64,000 nucleotides of DNA, from the NCBI GenBank assembly GCA_963817635.1, contig CAWFPR010000005.1:558001-622000 (forward strand). Reading direction: 5' to 3'. The position numbers and the translations under genes are program-made. Shown here piece by piece: positions 16,704-26,902 of this stretch (the stretch's first letter is position 1; every line of letters starts with the position of its first letter). The notes under the pieces were generated by a model. The model saw only the letters and a list, made by a program, of their open reading frames with translations. It did not search any database and had not been told where the DNA came from. Source of the stretch: CAWFPR01 sp963817635 (lineage in GTDB: Bacteria; Acidobacteriota; Vicinamibacteria; Vicinamibacterales; 2-12-FULL-66-21).

Positions 16704-16732
16704 TTGACCTGCCGCGTCCACGGGCCTACACT
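16704..16732 (+). promoter_or_regulatory. Promoter of the DUF1059 gene
   Basis: A -35 box TTGACC (16704-16709) and -10 box TACACT (16727-16732) are separated by 17 nt, and GGGAGGTG (16752-16759) follows 5 nt before the ATG. Confidence 0.6.
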
Positions 16733-16764
16733 CCGGATCAGGCGCGCGTCCAGGGAGGTGCTAC

Positions 16765-16941
16765 ATGGCAAAGGTGCTTCGATGTGGCGACATCATGCCC
16801 GGCTGCGACAAGGTCATCCAGGGAAAGAACGAGGAAGAGGTTTTCGCGAAAGCCGAAGAGCACGTGCACAAAGAGCACAACATGCTCTTCATCGTTCCGA
16901 GCGTCATGACCCGGATCGAGGCGGCGATCAAGGACAAGTAG
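16765..16941 (+). CDS. DUF1059 small protein
   Basis: A 58-residue protein, MAKVLRCGDIMPGCDKVIQG at the N-terminus. Cys7 and Cys14 and the His-rich segment EEHVHKEHN (33-38) are the expected DUF1059 pattern, suggesting a small metal-binding fold. Function is unknown. A strong ribosome-binding site (GGGAGGTG) sits 5 nt upstream and a good sigma-70-type promoter lies before it. The gene stands alone, divergent from mfd and convergent with rfaE2. Confidence 0.85.
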   Translation: MAKVLRCGDIMPGCDKVIQGKNEEEVFAKAEEHVHKEHNMLFIVPSVMTRIEAAIKDK

Positions 16942-16987
16942 CGCCGGGCGCTCGGGGTCGAGACTCCAGGGCAGCACGCGCTCGGCG

Positions 16988-17486
16988 TCAGTCGGCAGCC
17001 TCTCTGATCTTCCTGACGATTGCGCTCGTAGAGTAGCCCTGCTCGACGGGGATGCGCACGACGCGTCCCCCGCGTCCTTCGACTGTGTCACGGCCGACGA
17101 TCGCGTCGGCGGCCCAATCCGCCCCCTTCACCAGCACGTCCGGTTGCACCAGCTTGATGATCTCGGCCGGGGTGTCCTCCTCGAAGATCACGACGGCGTC
17201 CACGCACGCGAGCGCGGCGAGCACTTCCGCGCGCTCGCCCTGCGAGGTTGATCGGGCGTTCCGGTCCTTTGTTGCGGCGCACGGACGCGTCGGCGTTCAG
17301 GCCGACGATCAGCACGTCGCCGAGCGCGCGCGCATCCTGCAGGTAGCGTACGTGGCCCGGGTGGAGAAGATCGAAGACGCCGTTCGTGAAGACGATCTTC
17401 TGCCCCCGCGACCGCGCGTCGTTCACGAACCGCCTCGCATCGTCCTGCGACACCACCCGGGCGGAGGCCGGTCGATCGACGTTCAC
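16988..17486 (-). CDS. rfaE2: D-glycero-beta-D-manno-heptose 1-phosphate adenylyltransferase (RfaE2 type), with a frame break
   Basis: 165 residues after removing one extra base near 17243-17250. The nucleotidyltransferase signature is KIVFTNGVFDLLHPGHVRYL, with LIVGLNADASVRRNKGPERP, then in the second frame VDAVVIFEEDTPAEIIK and KGADWAADAIVG. It activates heptose phosphate with ATP to give ADP-heptose for lipopolysaccharide or S-layer glycan. A separate adenylyltransferase without the kinase domain is common. The GTG start overlaps the TGA of the ABC ATPase gene (GTGA), so it belongs to the polysaccharide export operon. Confidence 0.85.
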
Positions 17487-18872
17487 GGCTCGCGATCCGT
17501 CCGTGTGAATTGCAGCGAGTCGGAGAAGGCCCAGTGGTGCCTGGGACGATAGATGCCGACGTCCTTGGTGCGCGACTTGACGCGGAACGTGTAGAGCAGC
17601 CGGTGGTAGTCGTACGGGTAGCCGTCGAGCTTGTGAACGGCGACGTCGAGCTTGTACGTGCCTTCCACCAGGTCGAGACTTTCGATTGTGAATCGCGCTT
17701 CCGCGTCGCCGGCGATGCGCTCCGCCTTGTACTCCTCGAGGCTCGTGTTCGTGCCGTAGCAGCACACGCCCTCGGCGTTGAAGATGCCGACGCCGATCAC
17801 GAAGTCCTCGATCGCAACCGGCGCGCGCAGCCCGACGCGGATCGTGAGCGGCTGACCGCTCTGGAAGACGTGGCCGGCCTCGCCGCCGGTCCCCAGCAGC
17901 TGCACGTCGGTGATCTCGATCTCGCGCGATCCCCAGCGGCCTTCCGTCGCGCGGAACATGTCGGCTGGCGCGTCCGCGGTGTCAACCGGGTTGTCTGGCA
18001 GGACGGCGCTCTCGGGGTGGTCCGGCGACGCTGCGACGGCTGACTCATGGGCCTTCGCGTCGGAGGCGGCAAGCTGTCGCTCCTCGCTCGCTCCCACGTC
18101 GGTCACATAGGCGCCTACGACCCGCTTCGGATCGCCCATGCCCCTGACCGTTCCGGCGTCAATCCAGAGCGCCTCATCGCAGAAACGCTCGACGAGGCCC
18201 AGCGAGTGCGTCACGAGCAGGATCGTCTTTCCCCGGCGCTTGAACTCGGCGAACTTGTCGAGACACTTGTGGGTGAAGCCTTCGTCGCCGACGGCGAGGA
18301 CCTCATCCACGAGCAGCACGTCGGGATCGACGTGGATGGCGACGGCGAAGCCGAGCCGCATGTACATGCCGGACGAGTAGGTCTTCACGGGCGCGTCGAT
18401 GAAGTCCTGCATCTCCGCGAATTCCACGATTTCGTCGAAACGCCTCGTGATCTCGCGCTTGGTCAGCCCGAGCATGATCCCGTTGATGAAGACGTTCTCG
18501 CGCCCGGAGATCTCGGGATGGAACCCGGCGCCCAGCTCGATCAGTGCCGAGATGCGTCCCTCGACCTTGACGGTCCCCTTCGTCGGCTTGGTGATGCCGG
18601 CGACCAGCTTCAGCAGCGTGCTCTTGCCCGGAGCCGTTGCGCCCGATCACGCCAAGCGTGCGGCCTTTCGGCACGCTGAACGTCACGTCGTCCAGAGCGG
18701 GGAACGTCTCGTCCGGCGCGAGATCGCGCACGAGGCTTCGCGACAGCAGCGCGCTCTTCAGCGTCGCGAACTGACGGCGGCGCGCGTAGCGGCGGTAGAC
18801 CTTGGAGACGCCAGTGACCTCGATGGCCGCCGGCTGCCCGGTCCCTGCGCTGCGGGCTCCGCTCGCCGCCAT
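17483..18872 (-). CDS. Polysaccharide ABC transporter ATP-binding protein (Wzt/TagH type), with a frame break
   Basis: 462 residues after removing one G near 18627, inside the Walker A motif: GVIGRNGSG continues in the second frame. The second frame then gives the signature YSSGMYMRLGFAVAIH, Walker B VLLVDEVLAVGDE and the H-loop LVTHS. After about residue 250 a long C-terminal domain resembles the carbohydrate-recognition domain of Wzt (FQSGQPLTIRVGLRAP, GVGIFNAEGVCCYGTNT). That domain selects the finished O-polysaccharide for export. The ATG at 18872 overlaps the permease stop codon by one base. Together with the permease it forms a complete type-2 exporter. Confidence 0.85.
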
Positions 18873-19669
18873 CACACTTCCTCCGCGAACGTGTCGCGCA
18901 GGCGGTCGAAGACGAAGTAGCCGAACAGGAAGAACACGATCGAAATCGCGCCGAGGAGCAGGAGCGACCGGAGGTGGCCGAACGGACCTTCGAAGAAGAG
19001 GATTTCCTGGTAGGAGACGATCACGTGGGTCATCGGGTTGAAAGACAGAAACGGCCGGGTGCCTTCCGGCGCGTCGAACCACGGATAGATGATCGGCGTG
19101 GCGAAAAACCACACCGTCAGGAGGTTGGACAGGATGTCGCGAATGTCGCGAAAATGCACCGTCAGCGCCGCCAGGATGAGGGCGCAGCCGGCTGTGAAGA
19201 CGAGCTGCACGAGCACGACGATCGGAAACCACGCCACTTCGGTGGCGGGTGGCAGGTGATGGCCCGGCGCCAGCAGCAGGAACGCGATGAGGATGGGCAG
19301 GCCGAAGAAGAAGTGCACCATGTTCGCCAGCACCGTGACGATCGGCAGCACTTCGGCCGGAAAGAGCACCTTCTTAATCAGGTTCCCGCCGGAAATCAGC
19401 ACGCCGGACGACTCCATCAGCGACGACGCGAACCACGTCCAGGGCAGGAGACCGCAGAACAGAAACAGCGAGTACGGTTCCGCGTTGGGGTTCCTGGCCG
19501 GGAGGACGTACTTGAAGACGAACGTGTAGACCAGCAGGAGCAGGAGCGGGTTGACGAACGACCAGAAGAAGCCGAGGACCGATCCGCGGTAGCGCGCCTT
19601 CAGCTCGCGGGCCACCAGGCTCTGGATCAGCCCGCGGTAGCGCACCAGTTGCGCGAGGTTATGGAGCAT
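18872..19669 (-). CDS. Polysaccharide ABC transporter permease (ABC-2, Wzm/TagG type)
   Basis: A 265-residue protein with six hydrophobic segments. The N-terminal amphipathic region LVARELKARYRGSVLGFFWS is the hallmark of ABC-2 polysaccharide exporters, followed by VNPLLLLLVYTFVFKYVLP and later FATPIIYPWFDAP. It forms the membrane channel for export of an O-antigen or teichoic-acid-like polymer. It overlaps the phosphatase gene upstream by 11 nt and the ATPase gene downstream by 1 nt. Confidence 0.9.
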   Translation of the reverse strand: MLHNLAQLVRYRGLIQSLVARELKARYRGSVLGFFWSFVNPLLLLLVYTFVFKYVLPARNPNAEPYSLFLFCGLLPWTWFASSLMESSGVLISGGNLIKKVLFPAEVLPIVTVLANMVHFFFGLPILIAFLLLAPGHHLPPATEVAWFPIVVLVQLVFTAGCALILAALTVHFRDIRDILSNLLTVWFFATPIIYPWFDAPEGTRPFLSFNPMTHVIVSYQEILFFEGPFGHLRSLLLLGAISIVFFLFGYFVFDRLRDTFAEEV

Positions 19670-20438
19670 TGATGTCGAGCACGAGCGTCGTGATGTTGTC
19701 CGGACCGCCCCGCTCGTTCGCCATGTCCACCAGCTGCCGGCAGATTGCCTCGAGCGGTTCGTCGCGGACGAGGATCTCCCGAATCAACTCGTCGGTCGCC
19801 ACCGCGAAGAGGCCGTCGGAACAGAGGAGGTACCGCTCGCCGGCGACCGGGGTGACTTCCGTCACGTCCACTTCCGGATCGTCGCCGCCCGACAGGGCGC
19901 GTGTGACCACGTTGCGCCAGGGATGCTGGCGCGCGGCGCTCGGTGTGAGCGTACCGGCACGCACCTGCTCCTCGACCCAGGAGTGGTCGCTCGTAATCTG
20001 GTGCAGCGTGCCGTCGCGCAGGACGTAGACGCGGCTGTCGCCCACGTGACCGACGCAGGCGTTGGTCGCGCCGAGCAGAATCGCCGAGGCGGTCGTCGCC
20101 ATGCCGCGCAGCTCCTGCGCGTCGGCAATCTTCGACGCGATGCGGCGATTGGCGAGCCGGAAGGCGGCTTTCAGGCGGTTGGCTTCGAGGCTGAGCGCCG
20201 GCTCGAAAGGAAACGGCCAGGTGCGGTTCTTGTCGGCGCCCGCCGTTTCCTCGATGAAGGCTTCAATCGACTCGACGGCCAGGCGCGACGCCACTTCTCC
20301 GGCGACGTGCCCCCCCATGCCGTCGGCCACGACGAACAGGCCCACGTCCGGACGTGTCGAGTAGCTGTCCTCGTTGCTCGCTCGCCGGAGGCCGGGATCG
20401 GAGCTGACGGCCCAGGTTATCGAAGGCAGCGAGGTCAT
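19659..20438 (-). CDS. PP2C-family serine/threonine phosphatase (PrpC/Stp type)
   Basis: A 259-residue cytoplasmic protein with the full set of PP2C motifs. It has the metal-binding Asp in RASNEDSY and VVADGMGGHVAGEVAS, plus VGHVGDSRVYVLRDG, YLLCSDGLF and GGPDNIT at the C-terminus. It dephosphorylates serine/threonine phosphoproteins, usually opposing a Hanks-type kinase. No kinase is in this window. It begins 12 nt after atpC and overlaps the permease gene, so it is probably co-transcribed with both the ATP synthase and the exporter. Confidence 0.9.
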   Translation of the reverse strand: MTSLPSITWAVSSDPGLRRASNEDSYSTRPDVGLFVVADGMGGHVAGEVASRLAVESIEAFIEETAGADKNRTWPFPFEPALSLEANRLKAAFRLANRRIASKIADAQELRGMATTASAILLGATNACVGHVGDSRVYVLRDGTLHQITSDHSWVEEQVRAGTLTPSAARQHPWRNVVTRALSGGDDPEVDVTEVTPVAGERYLLCSDGLFAVATDELIREILVRDEPLEAICRQLVDMANERGGPDNITTLVLDINAP

Positions 20439-20449
20439 GGGTGGTAGGG

Positions 20450-20908
20450 TCAGCCCCGGCTGGCTGCCTCGCGGATCCGTTTCATCGAGCCGCCGCCCGA
20501 GACGCGGGCGACGACCTGTAGTCGCGTGATCGACTTGACGAGGGCGATCCGGGCGCGCTCGTAGTCCATGTCGCCGCGCGCGTGCGCGAGCCGCTCTTCG
20601 GCGCGCTTGCGCGCCGACTCCGCGCGCTCGACGTCGATCTCGTCCGCGCGTTCGGCCAGCCGCGCGAGAATCGTGACCCGATCGGGCAGCACTTCGGCGA
20701 AGCCGAACGCGATCGACAGATAGGTCTTCTCCTGGCCGACCCGGTACCACAGCTCGCCGACCGCGAGCGACGCGAGCAGCGGCGTATGTCCCGGCAGGAC
20801 GCCGAAGTACCCCTCGTTGCCCGGGACTTCGACCTCGTCCACCTGCTGGTGGACGATCATCTTCTCGGGCGTCACGATCTGCAGGTCGATCTGGGCCGGA
20901 ATTGCCAT
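20450..20908 (-). CDS. atpC: ATP synthase F1 epsilon subunit
   Basis: A 152-residue protein. The N-terminal beta-sandwich (IDLQIVTPEKMIVHQQVDEV, GYFGVLPGHTPLLASLAVGE) is followed by the C-terminal helical hairpin (IDVERAESARKRAEERL). It links rotor to F1 and can inhibit ATP hydrolysis. The ATG follows the atpD stop codon with no gap. The C-terminus is about 15 residues longer than in E. coli. Confidence 0.95.
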   Translation of the reverse strand: MAIPAQIDLQIVTPEKMIVHQQVDEVEVPGNEGYFGVLPGHTPLLASLAVGELWYRVGQEKTYLSIAFGFAEVLPDRVTILARLAERADEIDVERAESARKRAEERLAHARGDMDYERARIALVKSITRLQVVARVSGGGSMKRIREAASRG

Positions 20909-22356
20909 TTAGCCCTTCATCTTCTCGGCTTTTTCGACGGCTTCCTCGATCGTCCCCACCATGTAGAACGCCTGTTCCGGCAGGTGGTCCCACTTGCCGT
21001 CGACGATCTCGCGGAAGCTGCGCACCGTGTCGGCGATCGGCACGTACTTGCCCGGAAACCCCGTGAACTGCTCGGCCACGAAGAACGGCTGAGACAGGAA
21101 GCGCTGGATCCGGCGCGCGCGGCCGACGGTCAGCTTGTCTTCCTCCGACAGTTCGTCGATGCCCAGGATCGCAATGATGTCCTGGAGGTCCTTGTAGCGC
21201 TGCAGGACCTGCTTCACGTTGCGCGCTACATTGTAGTGCTCGTCGCCGATGATCCGGGCGTCGAGAATGCGCGACGTGGACGCCAGCGGATCGACGGCAG
21301 GGTAGATGCCCAGTTCGACGATCGCGCGGGACAGGTTCGTCGTCGCATCGAGGTGCGCGAAGGTCGTGGCGGGCGCCGGGTCCGTGTAGTCGTCCGCGGG
21401 TACGTAATCGCCTGCACCGACGTGATCGATCCGTCCCGGGTGGACGTGATGCGCTCCTGGAGCTCGCCCATCTCGGTGCCGAGCGTCGGCTGGTAGCCGA
21501 CGGCCGACGGCATGCGGCCGAGCAGCGCCGACACCTCGGAGCCCGCCTGCGTGAAGCGGAAGATGTTGTCGATGAAGAGGAGCACGTCCTTGTGCTCGGC
21601 GTCGCGGAAGTACTCGGCGACGGTCAGGCCGCTGAGCGCGACGCGCAGCCGCGCACCGGGCGGTTCAGTCATCTGTCCGTAGACCAGCGCCGCGCGCGAC
21701 TTGGACAGGTCCTCCATGTTGATGACGCCGCTCTCCTGGAATTCCAGCCAGAGGTCGTTGCCCTCGCGCGTGCGCTCGCCGACGCCCGCGAACACGGAGA
21801 CGCCGCCGTGCTTCATCGCGACGTTGTGGATCAATTCCTGGATGATGACCGTCTTGCCGACGCCCGCGCCGCCGAAGAGGCCGATCTTGCCGCCGCGCAG
21901 GTACGGCTCGAGCAGATCGACGACCTTGATGCCCGTCTCGAACATCTGCAGCTCGGTCGACTGCTGTTCGAGCGTCGGCGCCTTGCGGTGGATCGACCAG
22001 CGTTCCTTGGACAGCACCGGGCGGTCCGGGAAGTCGACCGGCTCGCCCAGCACGTTCATGACGCGGCCGAGCGTCGCGGGACCGACCGGCATCGAAATCG
22101 GGCCGCCCGTGTCCACCGCCTCCATGCCGCGCTGCATCCCGTCGGTCGGCTTCATCGCGACGGTGCGCACCCGGTTTTCACCCAGGTGCTGCTCGACCTC
22201 GACGATGACGTCGAGCGCCGTGCCCGTCTTGCCGTCGCTCTTGATCCGGAGCGCATGGTAGATCTCCGGCAGGTGACCGCTCTCGAACTCGATGTCGACC
22301 ACCGGCCCGATGACCTGGACGACCTTGCCGACCTTCTGTCCTGTTGCTGTTGCCAT
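20909..22356 (-). CDS. atpD: ATP synthase F1 beta subunit, with a frame break
   Basis: 482 residues if one T is restored in the TT run at about 21406, where QAITYP should read QAIYVPADDYTD. The first frame holds the N-terminal barrel (VVQVIGPVVDIEFESGHLPE), Walker A GGAGVGKT, catalytic Glu in GVGERTREGND and Walker B VLLFIDNIFRFTQAGSEVS. The last about 110 residues, including RRIQRFLSQPFFVAEQFTG, are in another frame. The catalytic subunit is indispensable for ATP synthesis, so a real gene loss is unlikely. Confidence 0.95.
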
Positions 22357-22366
22357 ATTCCTCTCG

Positions 22367-22411
22367 TGCAGGGCGGCTCGCCCTTGCGCAGGGCGGCTCT
22401 CGAGCCGCCCT
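22367..22411. repeat. Palindromic GC-rich repeat between atpD and atpG
   Basis: Two tandem copies of a GCAGGGCGGCTC unit occur, the second forming a near-perfect hairpin AGGGCGGCTC-TC-GAGCCGCCCT (22390-22411) that touches the atpG stop codon. It may attenuate or stabilise the operon transcript. Unlike most other gaps here, this one is not a period-7 array. Confidence 0.7.
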
Positions 22412-23319
22412 TACAGGGCTTGAGCCCCCGACACCACTTCGATGATCTCCCGCGTGATCGCCGCCTGACGCACCTTATTCATGTACAGCGTCAATTGCTC
22501 GATCATCTCGCCCGAGTTGCGCGTCGCCGCATCCATCGCGGTCATCTGTGCCGCGTAGAACGCCGCGTTCGACTCGAGCAGCGCCCGGAACACCTGGACC
22601 TCGACGTGGCTCGGCAGCAGGTGCCGGAACAGCTCCTCGGGCGCCGGCTCGTAGAGATAGTCGACGATCGCGCCCTCGGCGCCCTGCTTCACGCCGCCGT
22701 CGACCGGCAGCCCGACCGACGGCTCGATCTCGAGCCGGGGTATCGGCAGCAGGCGCTCGATGACGACGCGCTGGACCATCACCGACTTGAACTCGTTGTA
22801 GACCACGTACACGCTGTCGACGTCCCCGCCGACAAAGGCCTCCATCGCCGCCCGCGCGATGGCCTGCGCATGCTCGAACTTCAGGTGCGCGAACAGGTTC
22901 ACCTGCTCGTAGCGCACGTCGAACCCGCGGCGCGCGAAGAAGTCGCGCCCGCGCCGGCCGACGAGCCCGAGCGCGACCTCGCGGCCGACATTCTCGGTGA
23001 CGAACTGCCCGCCTGCCTTGATCACGTTGGTGTTGAAACTGCCGCAGAGGCCCCGATCCGCCGTGATGACGAAGAGCAGCACCTTCCCGCCGGCCTTCGG
23101 CACCACCCGGTCGTCGAGCAGCGGGTGCGTCGACGGATCGACGCGCGAGGCAAGGCTGTTCAGCACACGCAGCATCTGCGTGGCGAACGGGCGCGCCTGC
23201 TGCGTGCGCTCCTGCGCACGGCGCAGCCGCGACGCGGCGACCATCTTCATCGCCTTCGTGATCTGCTGTGTCGACTTGACCGCGCGGACCCTGCGGCGGA
23301 TATCCAGTAGTGACGGCAT
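22411..23319 (-). CDS. atpG: ATP synthase F1 gamma subunit
   Basis: A 302-residue protein. The N-terminal coiled-coil helix (IRRRVRAVKSTQQITKAMKM) and the C-terminal helix (ATRNSGEMIEQLTLYMNKVR, QAAITREIIEVVSGAQAL) form the rotating shaft, with the Rossmann-like core between them (ITADRGLCGSFN). It transmits rotation from the c-ring to the beta subunits. The order H-A-G-D-C is the usual one. Confidence 0.95.
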   Translation of the reverse strand: MPSLLDIRRRVRAVKSTQQITKAMKMVAASRLRRAQERTQQARPFATQMLRVLNSLASRVDPSTHPLLDDRVVPKAGGKVLLFVITADRGLCGSFNTNVIKAGGQFVTENVGREVALGLVGRRGRDFFARRGFDVRYEQVNLFAHLKFEHAQAIARAAMEAFVGGDVDSVYVVYNEFKSVMVQRVVIERLLPIPRLEIEPSVGLPVDGGVKQGAEGAIVDYLYEPAPEELFRHLLPSHVEVQVFRALLESNAAFYAAQMTAMDAATRNSGEMIEQLTLYMNKVRQAAITREIIEVVSGAQAL

Positions 23320-23406
23320 ACGTGTGTTTCTTCGTGCCCTTCGTCTTCGTCTCGGTCGCCCCGGCCGTCCGCCTGTCTCAGCGAGACACGCGATGCTCGC
23401 GCGGGC

Positions 23407-24936
<1,530 letters not shown>

Positions 24937-25048
24937 AGTCGCTGTTCGCTGCCTGCTGTCCGCTGTTCGCTCTCCGCTGTCCGCTGTCCGCTGTCCGCTC
25001 TCCGCTGTCCGCTGTCCGCTGTCCGCTCTCCGCTGCCTGCTGCCTACT
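24937..25048. repeat. Heptad repeat array, locus H (atpH-atpA gap)
   Basis: Sixteen uninterrupted 7-nt units, exactly 112 nt, run from the base next to the atpA start codon into the atpH stop codon. On the + strand they read AGTCGCT, GTTCGCT, GCCTGCT, then mixtures of GTCCGCT and CTCCGCT with a higher-order pattern of three GTCCGCT then one CTCCGCT, ending GCCTGCT, GCCTACT. No spacer base breaks the period. Confidence 0.95.
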
Positions 25049-25598
25049 CCGCCACGGAGACGAGTTCCTGTCTCAACTTCTGCAACTGCGTCGCGATGCT
25101 GCCGTCGTAGACGATGCTGCCGACGCGCGTCACGGCGCCGCCGATGAGCGAGGGGTCGACCCGGCTTTCGAGCTGAACGCTCAGGCCGGTCGCGCGCGCC
25201 AGCCCGTCCTTGAGCGCGGCCACCCGATCGGCCGGGAGCGGCCCGGCCGTCACGACTTCGGCGCGCACCACCTGCGCGTGCTGCATGAGACGGTCGCGGT
25301 AGGCCGCATCCACGTCGGGCAGGATGCGCAGCCGATCGCGGTCCGCGAGCAGCAGCAGCGTCTTCGCGAGCACCGGAGACAGCGGGCCGCTGCGCGCGAT
25401 CAGTTGTTCGACGACGGCGCGCTTGCGCGCCGCCGGAATCGCCGGATTCCCGAGCACGCGCGCGAGCTCCTCGTTGCCGGCCACGAGCTGCGCAAAGGCG
25501 GTCAGGTCCCGCCCGATCTGCTCCACGTCCCCGGATTCGGCGCGCGCCACGTCGAAGAGCGCACGCGCGTAGCGGGTCCCTGCCGCGCGGCCGGTCAT
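25044..25598 (-). CDS. atpH: ATP synthase delta subunit (OSCP)
   Basis: A 184-residue protein starting MTGRAAGTRYARALFDVARAE, with RSGPLSPVLAKTLLLLADR and the C-terminal GGAVTRVGSIVYDGSIATQL, matching the OSCP/delta family that ties the peripheral stalk to F1. Its ATG overlaps the atpF stop codon (ATGA). Its stop codon lies inside the heptad array that separates it from atpA. Confidence 0.95.
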   Translation of the reverse strand: MTGRAAGTRYARALFDVARAESGDVEQIGRDLTAFAQLVAGNEELARVLGNPAIPAARKRAVVEQLIARSGPLSPVLAKTLLLLADRDRLRILPDVDAAYRDRLMQHAQVVRAEVVTAGPLPADRVAALKDGLARATGLSVQLESRVDPSLIGGAVTRVGSIVYDGSIATQLQKLRQELVSVAE

Positions 25599-26245
25599 CG
25601 CGCCTCCTTCAACTGCGCGGTATAGCGATCGACGAGCCGGAGCTGATCGTCAGGCGTGATGGTGCGCCGGATGCGTTCCTCGGCGATGCCGACGGCGAGC
25701 CGCGCCGCATGCTCGGTGAGATCGCGGCGCGCCACGCGCAGCCGCATGTCGATCTCGCGCCGCGTCCGTTCGATGAGCCGCTCGCGTTCGGCCGCCGCCG
25801 CCTGCGCGATGCGGGCCTGCTCGGCCACCACGTCCTCGGCCCCGCGCGCCTTCAGCGCCTCGAGCTCCGACGGCAGCGCGTTCAGCTTCGCCTCGATGGC
25901 CGCCAGTTCGGCCGTCGCCGCGGACCGCATCTCCGCCGCGGTCACCAGGTCCTGCCGGATTTGCGCCCCTCGCGACGCGAGGTAGTTCGCCACCGGCGTC
26001 CGGAGGAAGTAGACGAGCGCCCCGGCGAGCAGGACGAAGTTGAACAGCCGCGCCACGGTCGGCAGGATCCCGTCGTGCGACGCTTCGGCCGGTTCCGCGC
26101 CGTGCTCGGCGGCTGTGGCCTGGGCGCGCTCCTGCGCCGAGGCGGCCGCGGGCGCCAGGGCGGACAGCCCCCCGGCAAGCACGAGCGCCAGCAGCCATTT
26201 CGAGCGGCGCTGGCGGGGCTGTGCGTGTCGACAGTCGAATGTCAT
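25595..26245 (-). CDS. atpF: ATP synthase F0 subunit b
   Basis: A 216-residue protein, longer than the usual about 160. An extra N-terminal hydrophobic segment (WLLALVLAGGLSALAPAAAS) followed by AQE resembles a cleavable signal peptide. The typical b-subunit anchor comes next (LFNFVLLAGALVYFLRTPVA), then a long charged coiled coil (ELAAIEAKLNALPSELEALK). It forms one strand of the peripheral stalk. A signal-bearing b subunit paired with a signal-less b' is the notable point. Confidence 0.9.
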   Translation of the reverse strand: MTFDCRHAQPRQRRSKWLLALVLAGGLSALAPAAASAQERAQATAAEHGAEPAEASHDGILPTVARLFNFVLLAGALVYFLRTPVANYLASRGAQIRQDLVTAAEMRSAATAELAAIEAKLNALPSELEALKARGAEDVVAEQARIAQAAAAERERLIERTRREIDMRLRVARRDLTEHAARLAVGIAEERIRRTITPDDQLRLVDRYTAQLKEAR

Positions 26246-26286
26246 GTGCGAAATGTCTAACCAGCGGTCAAGGAATACCGTGAGGT

Positions 26287-26712
26287 TCAGGAGGCCTTGC
26301 GTCCCAGAATTCGCTCGGCCGCCGCGGCGCCGAGCGCTTCGGCGTCCGCGGTCAGCGCGCGGCGCGCAGCGTCGGCTTCGGCGGCGAGCCGCGAGGACGC
26401 TTCCGCGATCTGCGCTTCCGCTTCCGCGCGGGTTCGCGCCAGGGTTTCGGTGCGCTCCGCCGTGGCGGTGCGCCGCATCTCGTCCATCTGACGGTAGATG
26501 TCGGCCCTCGCGGCAGCCGTTCTCTGCTCGAATTCGGCCGCGGCAGCACGCGCTTCGCTCGCCGAGCGCTCCGCCAGGTCGCGGGCGGAACGAATGGCCC
26601 CTTCACGCTCCGCCATCACGCGCAGAATCGGCTTGAAGAGCAGACGATCCAGCAGGACGGTCAGGAGAAGCACGAAGAAAATGACCCAGAGGACGGACAA
26701 ATCCGGGAGCAC
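26287..26712 (-). CDS. atpF': ATP synthase F0 subunit b' (second b-type subunit)
   Basis: A 141-residue protein beginning VLPDLSVLWVIFFVLLLTVL, a single membrane anchor, then RLLFKPILRVMAEREGAIRS and a long Ala/Arg/Glu coiled coil. The GTG at 26712 has GGAGGT just upstream and fits the family; upstream codons do not. It is the first gene of the ATP synthase cluster here. Having b and b' suggests a heterodimeric peripheral stalk as in cyanobacteria and some other phyla. Confidence 0.85.
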   Translation of the reverse strand: MLPDLSVLWVIFFVLLLTVLLDRLLFKPILRVMAEREGAIRSARDLAERSASEARAAAAEFEQRTAAARADIYRQMDEMRRTATAERTETLARTRAEAEAQIAEASSRLAAEADAARRALTADAEALGAAAAERILGRKAS

Positions 26713-26777
26713 GACACCTCCGACAGGACGACCGGATGCCGACAGCCGCCTCCAGCAGGGGCGACGCAAAACATCAA

Positions 26778-26807
26778 TTTATACCATTCCACCCACTGAC
26801 CTGCCAA
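26778..26807 (-). promoter_or_regulatory. Promoter of the ATP synthase gene cluster
   Basis: On the minus strand a -35 box TTGGCA (26807-26802) and -10 box TATAAA (26783-26778) are 18 nt apart, leaving a leader of about 60 nt before the atpF' GTG. It lies in an AT-rich patch of the gap between selD and atpF'; the rest of the gap shows nothing recognisable. Confidence 0.65.
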
Positions 26808-26902
26808 GCCGCTCGTGCCGAAACCGGACCCCGCCGGCCGGCACCCGGCACACCAGGCCTGCCTCGCAGGCGCAGGAACCACGGGCGACGGCCCCGTGCC
26901 GG

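Noticed and set aside
13730..16909. A 1,059-codon open frame antisense to mfd
   Set aside because: It mirrors the codon bias of GC-rich mfd; the protein has no recognisable domain while the opposite strand encodes clear Mfd motifs.
24937..25048. Repeat array considered as CRISPR
   Set aside because: Units are 7 nt with no spacers and no cas genes are in the window.
26770..26902. tRNA or small RNA in the selD-atpF' gap
   Set aside because: No cloverleaf or T-loop consensus was found; only a promoter is supported.
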